64,000 nt of DNA from positions 248,001-312,000 of the forward strand of contig NZ_AUNB01000001.1 of assembly GCF_000714545.1 (NCBI RefSeq), given 5' to 3'. Of this stretch, positions 39,426 through 48,815 are shown piece after piece. The notes under the pieces were generated by a model. It was not told the DNA's origin. It did not search any database and saw only the letters and a program-made list of their open reading frames with translations. Every line of letters starts with the position of its first letter. Within the stretch, counting starts at the first letter, position 1. A program made the position numbers and the translations under genes. The DNA comes from Thioclava indica (GTDB lineage: Bacteria; Pseudomonadota; Alphaproteobacteria; Rhodobacterales; Rhodobacteraceae).

Positions 39426-39538
39426 TATGACAGGGGGATGACGGTTTTTCTGTCGAAATCGCTGAACGTGCCTCTAGAGCCACAGCGATCAGCAACCACA
39501 AGATGTAGTGGCGCACGTAAACCTAACACAAGAGAGGA

Positions 39539-39615
39539 TGGTCGGGGCGGCGAGATTCGAACTCACGACCTTCTGTACCCAAAACAGACGCGCTACCAGG
39601 CTGCGCTACGCCCCG
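39539..39615 (-). tRNA. tRNA-Pro (anticodon UGG)
   Basis: 77-nt cloverleaf including encoded CCA: acceptor CGGGGCG / CGCCCCG, D arm GCGC..GCGC, anticodon stem TCTGT / ACAGA with loop TTTGGGT (anticodon TGG), T arm GTGAG-TTCGAAT-CTCGC, discriminator A then CCA. Oriented toward nrdJ. Confidence 0.96.
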
Positions 39616-39657
39616 ACTGCGGGTTTCATAACCGCAGCGCGGCGCCAAGGAAAGGGG

Positions 39658-40194
39658 TCACGGACAGGGAAATGCCGCGTGCGTCTGATCAATCGCGGTA
39701 TGGGCCAACTCAGCACCCTCACTGATGCCCAGACGCGCGGCCAATCCGCCGTTGATCTCAAGAACATATTGCACCGACGCACCCGAGGGAATCGGCGTGT
39801 CATCAAAGGGTGTGGCATTGCGCGCGATTTTGGCCACCCGCCCCGTCGCATCAATATAGAGGATGTCGAGCGGTAGCGGCGTTTCATGCATCCAGAACGA
39901 GACTTCGCGCGCATCGGGGTAAACAAATAGCATCCCCGCGCTTGTAGGCATCTGGCGCCGCCCCATCAGACCTTGCGCGCGCTCGGCGGGAGTTGCTGCG
40001 ATCTCGACGGTGAATTGGCTCAGTTGCCCGTCATGGCGCAAGATCGCCAAGTCCTCGCGACATTGCGGCGCGCTTTGGGCTTGGGCGCTGACGGTCGAGA
40101 CACCCAGAAACAGCGCCAACAGCAGCGCCGCTGCGAGTGTCGCAAAAAGCGCGCGTGCTGCGCCTAGCGCGACGGGCGCGAACTTGCGTCCCAT
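39658..40194 (-). CDS. DUF192 exported protein
   Basis: 178 aa with an N-terminal hydrophobic export segment (ALFATLAAALLLALFLGVSTVSAQA) and a DUF192 domain (VEIAATPAERAQGLMGRRQM, MLFVYPDAREVSFWMHETPLPLDILYID). DUF192 function is not established. Start ATG at 40194 lies 31 bases inside the end of the cold-shock gene, so the genes overlap and are likely co-translated. The frame is open upstream but only antisense to the cold-shock frame. tRNA-Pro follows 42 bases later on the same strand. Confidence 0.88.
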   Translation of the reverse strand: MGRKFAPVALGAARALFATLAAALLLALFLGVSTVSAQAQSAPQCREDLAILRHDGQLSQFTVEIAATPAERAQGLMGRRQMPTSAGMLFVYPDAREVSFWMHETPLPLDILYIDATGRVAKIARNATPFDDTPIPSGASVQYVLEINGGLAARLGISEGAELAHTAIDQTHAAFPCP

Positions 40195-40718
40195 GCCAGC
40201 ACCTGCGCTGCCATGCGACCCCGTTTGCCCTCGATCACGCGAAGGCACACCGCCTCGCCCGGAGCCAGATCGGCAAAGCCCGAGCGGCGCAGCACTTCCA
40301 TATGAATGAACACGTCCTCGTCGCGTTCGAACACATTGGCAAAACCGAATCCCTTGGCCTTCTCGAACCACTTCACCCGTGCAGGCTCCATCGGCAATGC
40401 GGTGATTTCCTCGGGGGTGTTGTCGCCCAAATCCTCGATCGGCGCGACGATTTCGCCCTCGGGCGGCTCGATCGTCAACACTTCGACGGCCTGCGATCCC
40501 CGCGGCGTGGACTGCACCTTGACCGAGATCTGCGCATGATCGGCCACCGAGCCCTGTCCGAAATTGCGCAACACATTCGCATGCAGCAAAATATCCGGCC
40601 CACCGCTTCGATCCAGAATGAATCCGAACCCTTTGACCGGGTCGAACCACTTCACCTCGCCGGTAATCTCGCTCAATAATTCTGGGCTTTCGCCTAGCAT
40701 TTTCCATCCCGTCTGCAT
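40164..40718 (-). CDS. Double cold-shock-domain protein
   Basis: 184 aa nucleic-acid-binding protein with two CSD folds: the first has TGEVKWFDPVKGFGFILDRS and DILLHANVLRNFG, the second ARVKWFEKAKGFGFANVF and EDVFIHMEVLRRSG. The RNP1-like KGFGFI and RNP2-like D(I/V)(L/F)(L/I)H motifs are present in both. AGGAAAG precedes ATG 40718; an ATG six codons later is also possible. Likely an RNA chaperone. Overlaps the DUF192 gene. Confidence 0.92.
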   Translation of the reverse strand: MQTGWKMLGESPELLSEITGEVKWFDPVKGFGFILDRSGGPDILLHANVLRNFGQGSVADHAQISVKVQSTPRGSQAVEVLTIEPPEGEIVAPIEDLGDNTPEEITALPMEPARVKWFEKAKGFGFANVFERDEDVFIHMEVLRRSGFADLAPGEAVCLRVIEGKRGRMAAQVLAWDASSRPSR

Positions 40719-40834
40719 GTTCGGGCTTTCCTGTTCGCTGGTCTTTCCTGCTCACAGTCTGGCGCGCCAAGGGATAGATCATCAAGAGAATTCCTCGTGA
40801 TTCAAGTGGGTTCGCATTTCACGAAGCGTGAAAT

Positions 40835-41458
40835 TCAGGGATTTAGGCGGGAGATTTGCCACGCAGCATCGCCCGATTGGCGCGTCCAGCGGAACCGATC
40901 ATGCAGACGAAACGCGCCATCCGCCCAGAATTCGATCTCCAAGGGCTTGATTCTGAACCCTCCCCAGAATTCGGGCCGTTTTGGGTTCGTGCCATGCGTC
41001 GCGGTGATCTTGGCGACATCGGCCATCAGGCTCGCGCGCGATGACAACGGCTCACTTTGTCGCGAGGCCCATGCCCCCAGCCGCGATTTGAGCGAACGCG
41101 ACGCATAATAGGCATCCGCCTGCGCGCCATCTTCACGCGTCACCAGCCCGCGCACCCGAATCTGGCGACGCAAGGATTTCCAATGCATCACGAAGGCCGC
41201 CTTGCCCGCGCCCTCAACCTCACGCGCCTTGGCCGAGCCGTAATTGGTATAAAACACAAACGCCCCGCCCGAGGGCATCTCGACGCCCTCGATTTCCTTC
41301 AGCAGCACCATGCGCGCATTGGGCATCCCGTCTTCATCGACACTCGCCAGCGCAATCGCGTTGGGGTCGTTGATCTCGGTCTGCTGCGCCTCGTCCAGCC
41401 AGCGCTGCGCAATCGCAAACGGGTTTTCACCCGCGAAAATCCCACTCCGGTCACTCAT
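40835..41458 (-). CDS. pdxH: Pyridoxamine 5'-phosphate oxidase
   Basis: 207 aa FMN enzyme making pyridoxal 5'-phosphate, the cofactor needed by e.g. TrpB and the aminotransferase here. FMN contact stretches [25 protein letters not shown] and [20 protein letters not shown] are typical, as is [19 protein letters not shown] at 41458 has GGAGGG five bases upstream; an ATG 9 codons earlier is less likely. Divergent from fabI. Confidence 0.95.
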   Translation of the reverse strand: MSDRSGIFAGENPFAIAQRWLDEAQQTEINDPNAIALASVDEDGMPNARMVLLKEIEGVEMPSGGAFVFYTNYGSAKAREVEGAGKAAFVMHWKSLRRQIRVRGLVTREDGAQADAYYASRSLKSRLGAWASRQSEPLSSRASLMADVAKITATHGTNPKRPEFWGGFRIKPLEIEFWADGAFRLHDRFRWTRQSGDAAWQISRLNP

Positions 41459-41596
41459 ATCACCCTCCATCAGCGTGCCAGCCACCCCTTGCCCCGGCGC
41501 ACAATGCGCGCGCGCGCAAGTCAGCAGCCTTGATGCGTCTTCACCTTTCGCCTAAAGCAATCAGACTTACCAGAGCGCAGCGAGGGAAAACCTGAC

Positions 41597-42418
41597 ATGT
41601 CGAACAACCTGATGGTGGGCAAACGCGGCCTGATTATGGGCCTCGCGAATGATAAATCCATCGCCTGGGGCATTGCCAAGGCGCTGGGAGAGGCTGGCGC
41701 AGAGCTTGCATTTTCCTATCAGGGCGAGGCGCTGAAAAAACGCGTCGGGCCGCTGGCGGCAACATTGGGCGCCGATACGCTGATCGAATGTGATGTCGCC
41801 GACGAGACCTCGATCGACACGCTGTTTGACACGCTCAAGGAAAAATGGGGCAAGCTGGATTTCGTCGTCCACGCAATCGGCTTCTCGGATAAGAACGAGC
41901 TGCGTGGGCGTTACGTTGACACCTCGCGCGACAATTTCACGATGACGATGGATATCTCGGTCTATTCGTTTACCGCCGTGTGCGCGCGCGCCTCGGCACT
42001 GATGAGCGATGGCGGCTCGCTGCTCACGCTGACCTATTACGGCGCGGAACAGGTGATGCCGCATTATAATGTGATGGGCGTGGCCAAGGCGGCGCTTGAA
42101 GCATCGGTGAAATATATCGCCGAGGATCTGGGCAAGGACGGCATCCGCTGCAACGCGATTTCGGCCGGCCCGATCAAGACGCTGGCCGCCAGCGGCATTG
42201 GCGATTTCCGCTACATCATGAAGTGGAACGAGTTGAACTCGCCACTGCGCCGCAACGTGACGCAGGAAGAGGTCGGCAAGGCCGCGCTGTATCTGCTGTC
42301 TGATCTGGGTTCGGGCACCACGGGCGAAACGCTGCATGTCGATGCGGGCTATCATGTCGTGGGTATGAAAGCGGTGGACGCGCCCGATATTGACGTGGTC
42401 ACCGGGCGCAAAGACTGA
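41597..42418 (+). CDS. fabI: Enoyl-[acyl-carrier-protein] reductase (NADH)
   Basis: 273 aa SDR-type enzyme for the last step of each fatty-acid elongation cycle; target of triclosan. N-terminal KRGLIMGLANDKSIAWGIAKAL is the FabI-specific nucleotide site; the catalytic Tyr and Lys are in HYNVMGVAKAALEASVKY, and the loop GPIKTLAASGI is diagnostic. GAGGG lies upstream. First of a plus-strand series with a LysE transporter and gpt. Confidence 0.97.
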   Translation: MSNNLMVGKRGLIMGLANDKSIAWGIAKALGEAGAELAFSYQGEALKKRVGPLAATLGADTLIECDVADETSIDTLFDTLKEKWGKLDFVVHAIGFSDKNELRGRYVDTSRDNFTMTMDISVYSFTAVCARASALMSDGGSLLTLTYYGAEQVMPHYNVMGVAKAALEASVKYIAEDLGKDGIRCNAISAGPIKTLAASGIGDFRYIMKWNELNSPLRRNVTQEEVGKAALYLLSDLGSGTTGETLHVDAGYHVVGMKAVDAPDIDVVTGRKD

Positions 42419-42433
42419 TCTGAAAGAACGGAT

Positions 42434-43051
42434 ATGAGCCTCGCGGCCTTTACAGCGCTGTATTTCGTGCATCTAGCGGCGGCGATGTCGCCGGGGCCTG
42501 CGGTGCTGCTTGCGATGCGCACCAGCTTGCGCGAGGGGTTCGTGCGCGGCGTCTGGCTGGCGATCGGCATTGGCCTCGGGGCGTGCATCTGGGCAGCCGC
42601 CGCGCTGTTCGGGCTGGCGCTGGTGTTCAAAGTCGCCCCGGTTTTGCTGACGGGTCTGAAATTCGCAGGCGCCGCCTATCTGCTTTATATGGCCTATAAG
42701 ATGTGGCGTCATTCGGGGGATCCGATGGACACAGATTTGCCCAGCCTGCCCAAAGACCGCTCGCCGCTGCGCCTGATCTGGCTGGGCATCTCGACGCAAC
42801 TTGCCAACCCGAAAGCGGCCGTGTTCTTTGGCACGTTTTTCCTGACCTTCATCCCGCCCACGGCCCCGCTTTGGGCCTATGGCGCGATTCTCGGCATCGT
42901 GTTTTTCAACGATGCGGGCTGGAATATCATCGTCGCGCGGATCTTTTCGCTGGAAAAAACCCGCGCCACCTATCTAAACCTGAAATCCGTGATCGAGCGT
43001 GTCTTTGGCGGCTTGCTCGCCTTGCTCGGCCTGAAACTTGCCCTGACCTGA
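42434..43051 (+). CDS. LysE-family amino-acid exporter
   Basis: 205 aa inner-membrane protein with six helices, family pattern [22 protein letters not shown] near the N-terminus and [19 protein letters not shown] in the middle. Exports an amino acid or derivative, substrate unknown. Starts 15 bases after fabI with only a weak ribosome site. Confidence 0.9.
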   Translation: MSLAAFTALYFVHLAAAMSPGPAVLLAMRTSLREGFVRGVWLAIGIGLGACIWAAAALFGLALVFKVAPVLLTGLKFAGAAYLLYMAYKMWRHSGDPMDTDLPSLPKDRSPLRLIWLGISTQLANPKAAVFFGTFFLTFIPPTAPLWAYGAILGIVFFNDAGWNIIVARIFSLEKTRATYLNLKSVIERVFGGLLALLGLKLALT

Positions 43052-43070
43052 CCGCCCTGAGGAGACCCCG

Positions 43071-43577
43071 ATGCCCGACCTTTTGCCCCATGAAAAAGGC
43101 TTTCACGTCAGCTGGGACCAGCTGCATCGCGATGCCCGCGCGCTGGCGTGGCGGCTGGATGGCAAGGGGCCGGATAACGGCAGTTGGCGCGGCGTTTTGG
43201 GGATCACGCGCGGCGGTCTGGTGCCCGCAGCCGTGGTTGCGCGCGAACTCGATATCCGCATGGTCGATACGATCTCGGTAAAAAGCTACAACCATCAGGA
43301 ACAGCGCGAGCCCGAGGTGATTAAACCGCCGCAAGCGTCGTTTATGGAAAATGGCGGCGAAGGCGTGCTGATCGTCGATGATCTCGTCGATACCGGCAAG
43401 ACGCTGCAACTGGTGCGCGACCTGTTCCCCAAAGCGCATTTCGCCACCTGCTATGCCAAACCCCAAGGCGAGCCGCTGGTTGACACCTTCATCACCGAGG
43501 TCAGCCAGGACACCTGGATCTTCTTCCCCTGGGACATGGCGCTGCAATATGTGCAGCCCTATCGCGGCACCGACTGA
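43071..43577 (+). CDS. gpt: Xanthine-guanine phosphoribosyltransferase
   Basis: 168 aa purine-salvage enzyme converting guanine and xanthine to nucleotides. PRPP-binding motif [18 protein letters not shown] is clear; [20 protein letters not shown] is the second phosphate site. GAGGAG is six bases upstream of the ATG. Followed by a membrane protein gene 4 bases later. Confidence 0.94.
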   Translation: MPDLLPHEKGFHVSWDQLHRDARALAWRLDGKGPDNGSWRGVLGITRGGLVPAAVVARELDIRMVDTISVKSYNHQEQREPEVIKPPQASFMENGGEGVLIVDDLVDTGKTLQLVRDLFPKAHFATCYAKPQGEPLVDTFITEVSQDTWIFFPWDMALQYVQPYRGTD

Positions 43578-43581
43578 CACG

Positions 43582-44094
43582 ATGCGCCTGCTTGCGCCCG
43601 ATACGCGCCTCGGGCGGTTCCTGCATTGGGTGTTCGAGGCGAGCCTCATGCTTAAGGCGCTGTTCGCGGCTGCGGAAACCCTCTCGGGTCTGGCCCTTTT
43701 GGGCCTGCCGGGCAGCGCGGTTCTGCGCGTGGCGCAATGGCTGACCCAGCACGAGTTGGCCGAATACCCCAAGGATGCGATCGCCAATGCGCTGTTGCAT
43801 GCCGCGCAGCATTTCTCGATCGAGACGCAAAGCTTTTATGGCTTTTACTTCACCAGCCACGGCGCGCTGAAATTGATTGTGGTGATCTTGCTGATGCGTG
43901 GCGTGCTTTGGGCCTATCCCGGTGCGATTGTGTTACTGACCGCCTTCGTGACCTACCAGCTCTATCTCTGGAGCCTGCACCACGCGGTCTCGATGCTGCT
44001 GCTCACGGTGCTCGATCTGGTCGTTATCGCGCTGACCTTGCGCGAATGGTATGTGCGCCATGGCTTCGTGATCCGCCCGCCGCGACAGGAATAA
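43582..44094 (+). CDS. DUF2127 membrane protein
   Basis: 170 aa with four hydrophobic helices (SLMLKALFAAAETLSGLALL, ALKLIVVILLMRGVLWAYPG, AIVLLTAFVTYQLYLWSL and SMLLLTVLDLVVIALTLREW), typical of DUF2127 proteins, whose function is unknown. Begins 4 bases after gpt, so probably co-transcribed. A dispersed repeat starts immediately after the stop. Confidence 0.8.
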   Translation: MRLLAPDTRLGRFLHWVFEASLMLKALFAAAETLSGLALLGLPGSAVLRVAQWLTQHELAEYPKDAIANALLHAAQHFSIETQSFYGFYFTSHGALKLIVVILLMRGVLWAYPGAIVLLTAFVTYQLYLWSLHHAVSMLLLTVLDLVVIALTLREWYVRHGFVIRPPRQE

Positions 44095-44096
44095 TC

Positions 44097-44132
44097 CTTT
44101 CATCTAGCCAAAAATACTCCCGCCGGAGGCAT
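44097..44132 (+). repeat. Dispersed CATCTAGCC-AAATACTCC intergenic repeat, copy 4
   Basis: ctttcatctagccaaaaatactcccgccggaggc, the fullest copy seen; it starts two bases after the DUF2127 stop and includes a short ctcc/ggag palindrome. Confidence 0.85.
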
Positions 44133-44193
44133 CTGCGGCTTGCCAATCCCGTCGCCCTCTGCTGATCTCGCGCGACCAGCCAAAGGACACCCG

Positions 44194-45378
44194 ATGCCAC
44201 ACCCGCTCAATCCCGCAATCGCCGCCACCTTCGCCCCGCCGGTGATGGAGGCGCGGCGCTGGCTGGATGGGGTGACTTTCTCCCCCGAGCGCCCCTTGAT
44301 CAATGTCAGCCAGGCCGCACCGCTTGATCTGCCCCCCGAAGGCTTGCGTCAGGCGATTGCGCAGGCCGCGCTGCACGAGCCGCAAGCCCATCTATACGGC
44401 CCCGTTCTGGGCCTGCCCGAACTGCGCGCGCAGATCGCAACGCAATGGTCGCCCCAATATGGCGGCAGCGTGGCCCCCGAACAGGTCGCGATCACGCAGG
44501 GCTGCAATCAGGCGTTTTGCGCGGTGCTGGCCACGCTGGCGGGTCCGGGCGACGAGGTGATCCTGCCCACGCCTTGGTATTTCAATCACAAGATGTGGCT
44601 TGATATGTCGGGCGTGCGCACGGTGCCGCTCGCGCCCGGTGCGGGCCTGCTGCCTGACCCCGATGAGGCGCGCGCCAAGATCACGCCGCGCACCCGCGCC
44701 ATCGTTCTGGTCAGCCCGAACAATCCCGGCGGCGTGGAATATCCCGCCGATCTGATCCGCGCCTTTGCAGACCTGGCGCGCGCGCATCGGATCGCGCTGA
44801 TCGTGGATGAAACCTATCGCGATTTCGACAGCCGCGAAGGCGCGCCCCACGACCTGTTCACCGATCCCGACTGGCCCGATTATTTCATCCAGCTCTACTC
44901 TTTTTCCAAGGCCTACCGCCTGACCGGCCATCGCGTCGGCGCGATCGTGGCCAGCGAGACGCGTCTCGCCGAGGTTGAGAAATTCCTTGATACGGTCGCG
45001 ATCTGCCCCAACCAGCTTGGCCAGATGGCCGCGCTTTGGGGGATGCGCAATCTCGGCGACTGGCTGGCAGGCGAGCGGCGCGAAATCCTCGCCCGCCGCG
45101 CCGCGATGGCGCAGGGGCTTGAGGCGCTTGAAGGCTGGGACCTGCTCGGCTGTGGTGCTTATTTCGCCTATGCCACCCATCCCGACCCGCGCCCCTCGCC
45201 AGACTTTGCCCGCGCGCTGGTGCGCGAAGCGGGCGTGCTGATGCTTCCGGGGACGATGTTCATGCCTGATGGCAGCGCGCAGGCGGCCCGCCAAATGCGC
45301 ATCGCGTTCGCCAATATCGACACAACCATTATCGGTGAGGTGATGGCACGGCTTGCAGCCCTGCAGTCAAAGCCCTAA
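44194..45378 (+). CDS. PLP-dependent class I/II aminotransferase
   Basis: 394 aa fold-type I aminotransferase. Asn in VSPNNPGGVEYP, the Asp-Tyr region IVDETYRDFDS, the PLP lysine in LYSFSKAYRLTGHRVGA and the C-terminal Arg in QMRIAFANID are the usual active-site elements. AAAGGA lies 6 bases before ATG 44194. Substrate cannot be fixed from sequence; position between gpt and a periplasmic isomerase gives no hint. Confidence 0.92.
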   Translation: MPHPLNPAIAATFAPPVMEARRWLDGVTFSPERPLINVSQAAPLDLPPEGLRQAIAQAALHEPQAHLYGPVLGLPELRAQIATQWSPQYGGSVAPEQVAITQGCNQAFCAVLATLAGPGDEVILPTPWYFNHKMWLDMSGVRTVPLAPGAGLLPDPDEARAKITPRTRAIVLVSPNNPGGVEYPADLIRAFADLARAHRIALIVDETYRDFDSREGAPHDLFTDPDWPDYFIQLYSFSKAYRLTGHRVGAIVASETRLAEVEKFLDTVAICPNQLGQMAALWGMRNLGDWLAGERREILARRAAMAQGLEALEGWDLLGCGAYFAYATHPDPRPSPDFARALVREAGVLMLPGTMFMPDGSAQAARQMRIAFANIDTTIIGEVMARLAALQSKP

Positions 45379-45413
45379 ACACCGCCAAAAGATACGTCCG
45401 AGGAGGATAGCCC

Positions 45414-47258
45414 ATGAAGCTGCGCAGTCACGGCAAGAGCGTGGTCGTCTGGATTTTGCTGGGGATGCTGGTGCTGGGGCTTGGCGGCTTCGGTTTCAGC
45501 TCGTTCTCGGGCAATGTGAAATCCGTTGGCGCGGTGGGTGAGACGCAAATTCCGGTCACCGAATACGCCCGCGCGCTGCGTCAGGAAATGCAAAGCCGCT
45601 CGCAGCAACTGGGCCAGCCGGTGACGATGGCGCAGATGCAGGCGGCGGGTCTGGATCAGCAGGTCTTGGGCCGCCTGATTGGCGAGGCCAGCTTGGGCGA
45701 AGCCGCGCGCAGCTTGGGCGTGTCGGTCGGCGATAGCGAGTTGCAAAAGCAGATCATGAATGTGCAGGCGTTCCACAATGCCAGCGGCAAGTTCGACCGT
45801 GAGACCTATAAGTTTGCGCTGCGTCAAGAAGGCTATAGCGAGCCGCAATTCGAGACTCAGCTGCGCGGCGACTTGGCCCGTTCGATCATCCAAAGCGCGG
45901 TGGGTGGCGGCGTGAAAGCGCCCGAAGCGGTCACCGATGCCTACACGCAATATGTCTCGCAAAAGCGCGGCTTCACTTGGGCCGAGATCACCGAACCCGA
46001 TCTGGCAACCCCGGTTGCCAAGCCCACAGATGACCAGCTTCAGACCTATTACAAAGACCACATCGCCGATTTCACCGCACCCGAAACGCGCGACATCACC
46101 TATGCGTGGCTCACGCCCGAGATGCTCAAAGACAAGGTCAAAATTGACGACGCGACCTTGCAGCAGGAATATCAATCGCGCCTGTCCGAGTTCAAGCAAC
46201 CCGAAAAGCGGCTGGTTGAACGGCTGGTCTATCCCGATATGAAATCCGCCGAGGCCGCAAAGGCCAAGCTGGATGCGGGCACCGCAAGCTTTGCCGATCT
46301 GGCAAAAGAGCGCGGCCTGACCCTGCAAGACGCCGATCTGGGCGACATGACGCAAGACCAGTTGGGCAAGGCGGGCGCTGCGGTGTTCGCGCTCAAATCG
46401 CCTGGCGTCGTTGGCCCCATAGACACCGATCTTGGCCCTGCCCTGTTGTCGATGAACGGGATCATCGCGGCGCAGGAAACCTCGTTTGCCGATGCCCGCG
46501 AGGAACTTGCAGGCGAGGCCGAAACTGAAAAAGCCCGCCGCGAAATTTCGCAGGAAACCGAAAGCCTGTCGGACAAGCTGGCAGGCGGCGCGACGCTGGA
46601 AGACATGGCCAAGGAAACCGATATGGAGCTTGGCCAGATCGAATTCACCGCCGACAGCAAAGACGGCATCGCAGGCTATGACGAGTTCCGCAAAACCGCG
46701 CAGTCGGTGACCAAAGACGACTTCCCCGAGCTTGCGAACCTTGCCGATGGCGGCGTCTTTGCGCTGCGCCTGAACAAGATCGTGCCGCCCACGCCGATCC
46801 CGTTCGATCAGGTGCGCGACAAGGTGGCCAGCGCTTGGCATGACGCGCAGGCGCTATCCGCCAAGGAAGCGCGCGCCAAAGACGTGCTGGCCGAGATCGC
46901 GGGCGGCAAATCGCTGGGTGCGACGGGGCTGTTGACCACAACCGTGCCCTCAATTGCGCGCGGCGGCTATTCCGATGATCTCTCGCCTGCCGTGATCGAC
47001 AAAGTGTTTGCGACCGATCCCGGCAAGGCGGCGCAGGTCAGCGCGGATGGCAAGGTTTACGTCATCGTCACCGACAAGATCATGGACGCCGATATGAACG
47101 ACCCCGACACCAAGCTGATTTCGGGCCAGATCGACCAGCAACTGTCGCAATCTCTGGCCAATGACATGCTGAATTTCTACGCCACTGCGGTCGAGGGCGA
47201 GACCAAGTTCACGCTTGATAGCCAAGCCGTCACAGCGGTGCAGTCACAGATCCAATAG
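45414..47258 (+). CDS. Periplasmic peptidyl-prolyl isomerase/chaperone, PpiD/SurA-like
   Basis: 614 aa inner-membrane-anchored chaperone: one N-terminal TM helix (VVVWILLGMLVLGLGGFGF), then a SurA_N-like helical part (residues about 40-190), a parvulin-like rotamase-type region (about 240-360, with AKLDAGTASFADLAKERG) and a helical C-terminal part. Such proteins help fold outer-membrane proteins leaving the Sec channel. GAGGAGG lies 7 bases before the ATG. Its stop codon overlaps the ribosome site of trpE. Confidence 0.88.
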   Translation: MKLRSHGKSVVVWILLGMLVLGLGGFGFSSFSGNVKSVGAVGETQIPVTEYARALRQEMQSRSQQLGQPVTMAQMQAAGLDQQVLGRLIGEASLGEAARSLGVSVGDSELQKQIMNVQAFHNASGKFDRETYKFALRQEGYSEPQFETQLRGDLARSIIQSAVGGGVKAPEAVTDAYTQYVSQKRGFTWAEITEPDLATPVAKPTDDQLQTYYKDHIADFTAPETRDITYAWLTPEMLKDKVKIDDATLQQEYQSRLSEFKQPEKRLVERLVYPDMKSAEAAKAKLDAGTASFADLAKERGLTLQDADLGDMTQDQLGKAGAAVFALKSPGVVGPIDTDLGPALLSMNGIIAAQETSFADAREELAGEAETEKARREISQETESLSDKLAGGATLEDMAKETDMELGQIEFTADSKDGIAGYDEFRKTAQSVTKDDFPELANLADGGVFALRLNKIVPPTPIPFDQVRDKVASAWHDAQALSAKEARAKDVLAEIAGGKSLGATGLLTTTVPSIARGGYSDDLSPAVIDKVFATDPGKAAQVSADGKVYVIVTDKIMDADMNDPDTKLISGQIDQQLSQSLANDMLNFYATAVEGETKFTLDSQAVTAVQSQIQ

Positions 47259-47268
47259 GAGGCCTCAG

Positions 47269-48780
47269 GTGGTCGCTCTTTCACCGTCGTTCGAGGAATT
47301 CGAGGCCAATTGGGCCAAGGGTCAAAACCAGCTTGTCTATGCGCGTCTTGCGGCAGATCTGGACACGCCGGTGTCGCTCATGCTCAAGCTGGCCGAGGCG
47401 CAGCCCAATTCCTTCATGCTGGAATCGGTGACGGGCGGCGAGGTGCGCGGGCGCTATTCCATCGTGGGAATGAAGCCCGATGTGATATGGGAATGTCGCG
47501 GCACGCAGGCGCGCATCAACCGCGCTGCGCGCTTTGACGAGGCATGGGAAGACCTGCCCGGCCATCCGTTTGAATCCCTGCGCGCGCTGATCGCCGAAAG
47601 CCGCATCGAGATGCCCGAGGGGCTGCCCGCCGCTGCCGCCGGTCTGTTTGGCTATCTCGGCTATGACACGATCCGTTTGGTCGAGCACCTGCCCAACGTG
47701 AACCCCGACCCTATCGGCGTGCCTGATGCGATGTTGCTGCGCCCGTCCGTCGTGGCGGTGCTGGATGGGGTGAAGGGCGATGTGATTTTATGCGCGCCTG
47801 CGTTTCAGTCCTCGGGTCTGTCGGCGCGCGCGGCCTATGCGCAAGCAGCGGAGCGCGTCTCGGATGCGCTGCGCGATCTGGACCGCGCGCCCAATGAGGG
47901 GCGCAATCTGGGCGAGATGCGTCAGGTCGGCGAGATGCGCTCGAACTTCACGCAGGAAAGCTACATGGCCGCCGTCGAGCGCGCCAAGGATTACATCCGC
48001 GCGGGCGACATCTTTCAGGTCGTGCCCGCGCAACGCTGGGCCGCCGATTTCCCGCTGCCGCCCTTTGCGCTTTATCGCAGCTTGCGGCGCACCAATCCCT
48101 CGCCGTTCATGTTTTTCCTCAATTTCGGCGGCTTCCAGATCGTCGGCGCCTCGCCCGAAATCCTCGTGCGGCTGCGCGAGGGTGAGGTCACGATCCGCCC
48201 CATCGCAGGCACCCGCCCGCGCGGGGCCACGCCCGCCGAAGATAAGGCGCTGGAAGAAGACCTGCTGGCGGACAAAAAGGAACTGGCCGAGCATTTGATG
48301 CTGCTCGATCTGGGGCGCAACGATGTGGGTCGCGTGGCCAAAATCGGCACCGTCCACCCGACCGAGAAATTCATCATCGAGCGCTATTCCCACGTCATGC
48401 ATATCGTCTCCAACGTCGTGGGCGAGCTGGCCGATGGTCAGGATGCGCTATCGGCGCTGCTGGCCGGTCTGCCTGCAGGCACGGTCTCCGGCGCGCCGAA
48501 AGTGCGCGCGATGGAGATCATCGACGAGCTGGAACCCGAAAAGCGCGGTATCTATGGCGGCGCTGTGGGCTATTTCGCCGCCAATGGCGAGATGGACATG
48601 TGCATCGCGCTGCGCACCGCGCTGGTCAAGGATGAGACGCTGTATATCCAGGCCGGAGGCGGTGTTGTCTATGACAGTGATCCGCTGGCCGAATATCAGG
48701 AAAGCGTGCATAAATCCAACGCCTTGCGCCGTGCTGCCGAGGATGCAGGGCTGTTCGTGCAGTCACGAAATAACGGCTAG
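47269..48780 (+). CDS. trpE: Anthranilate synthase component I
   Basis: 503 aa enzyme converting chorismate plus ammonia (from TrpG) to anthranilate. Motifs include the tryptophan-binding LLES-type LESVTGGEVRGRYSIVG, and the catalytic stretches GDIFQVVPAQRW, IAGTRPRGATPAED, LDLGRNDVGRVAKIG and AGGGVVYDSDPLAEYQES. The start is GTG, chosen because AGGAGG sits 6 bases upstream. The trpG-trpD-trpC genes are more than 2 kb downstream across an opposite-strand gene. Confidence 0.97.
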   Translation: MVALSPSFEEFEANWAKGQNQLVYARLAADLDTPVSLMLKLAEAQPNSFMLESVTGGEVRGRYSIVGMKPDVIWECRGTQARINRAARFDEAWEDLPGHPFESLRALIAESRIEMPEGLPAAAAGLFGYLGYDTIRLVEHLPNVNPDPIGVPDAMLLRPSVVAVLDGVKGDVILCAPAFQSSGLSARAAYAQAAERVSDALRDLDRAPNEGRNLGEMRQVGEMRSNFTQESYMAAVERAKDYIRAGDIFQVVPAQRWAADFPLPPFALYRSLRRTNPSPFMFFLNFGGFQIVGASPEILVRLREGEVTIRPIAGTRPRGATPAEDKALEEDLLADKKELAEHLMLLDLGRNDVGRVAKIGTVHPTEKFIIERYSHVMHIVSNVVGELADGQDALSALLAGLPAGTVSGAPKVRAMEIIDELEPEKRGIYGGAVGYFAANGEMDMCIALRTALVKDETLYIQAGGGVVYDSDPLAEYQESVHKSNALRRAAEDAGLFVQSRNNG

Positions 48781-48815
48781 ATTGCCTGCGCTACGCGCCG
48801 CCCGAAAGCGGCGCG

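Larger units (their letters stand above)
39109..39538. other. Long intergenic region upstream of nrdJ
   Basis: About 430 further bases between nrdJ and tRNA-Pro hold no convincing gene. They contain the DnaA- and NrdR-type sites listed separately. I looked for a cobalamin riboswitch because the enzyme uses B12, but found no recognisable B12-box. Confidence 0.6.

Noticed and set aside
39026-39538. Chromosomal origin suggested by DnaA-box-like sites
   Set aside because: Only one perfect box and two near boxes, no AT-rich unwinding region, and no dnaA/hemE/gidA-type neighbours; control of nrdJ is a simpler reading.
40195-40785. N-terminal extension of the DUF192 frame
   Set aside because: It is out of frame with the well-supported cold-shock gene on the same strand and has no family match.
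47215-47268. Earlier start for trpE
   Set aside because: It overlaps the end of the isomerase gene; the GTG at 47269 has an AGGAGG site at ideal spacing.
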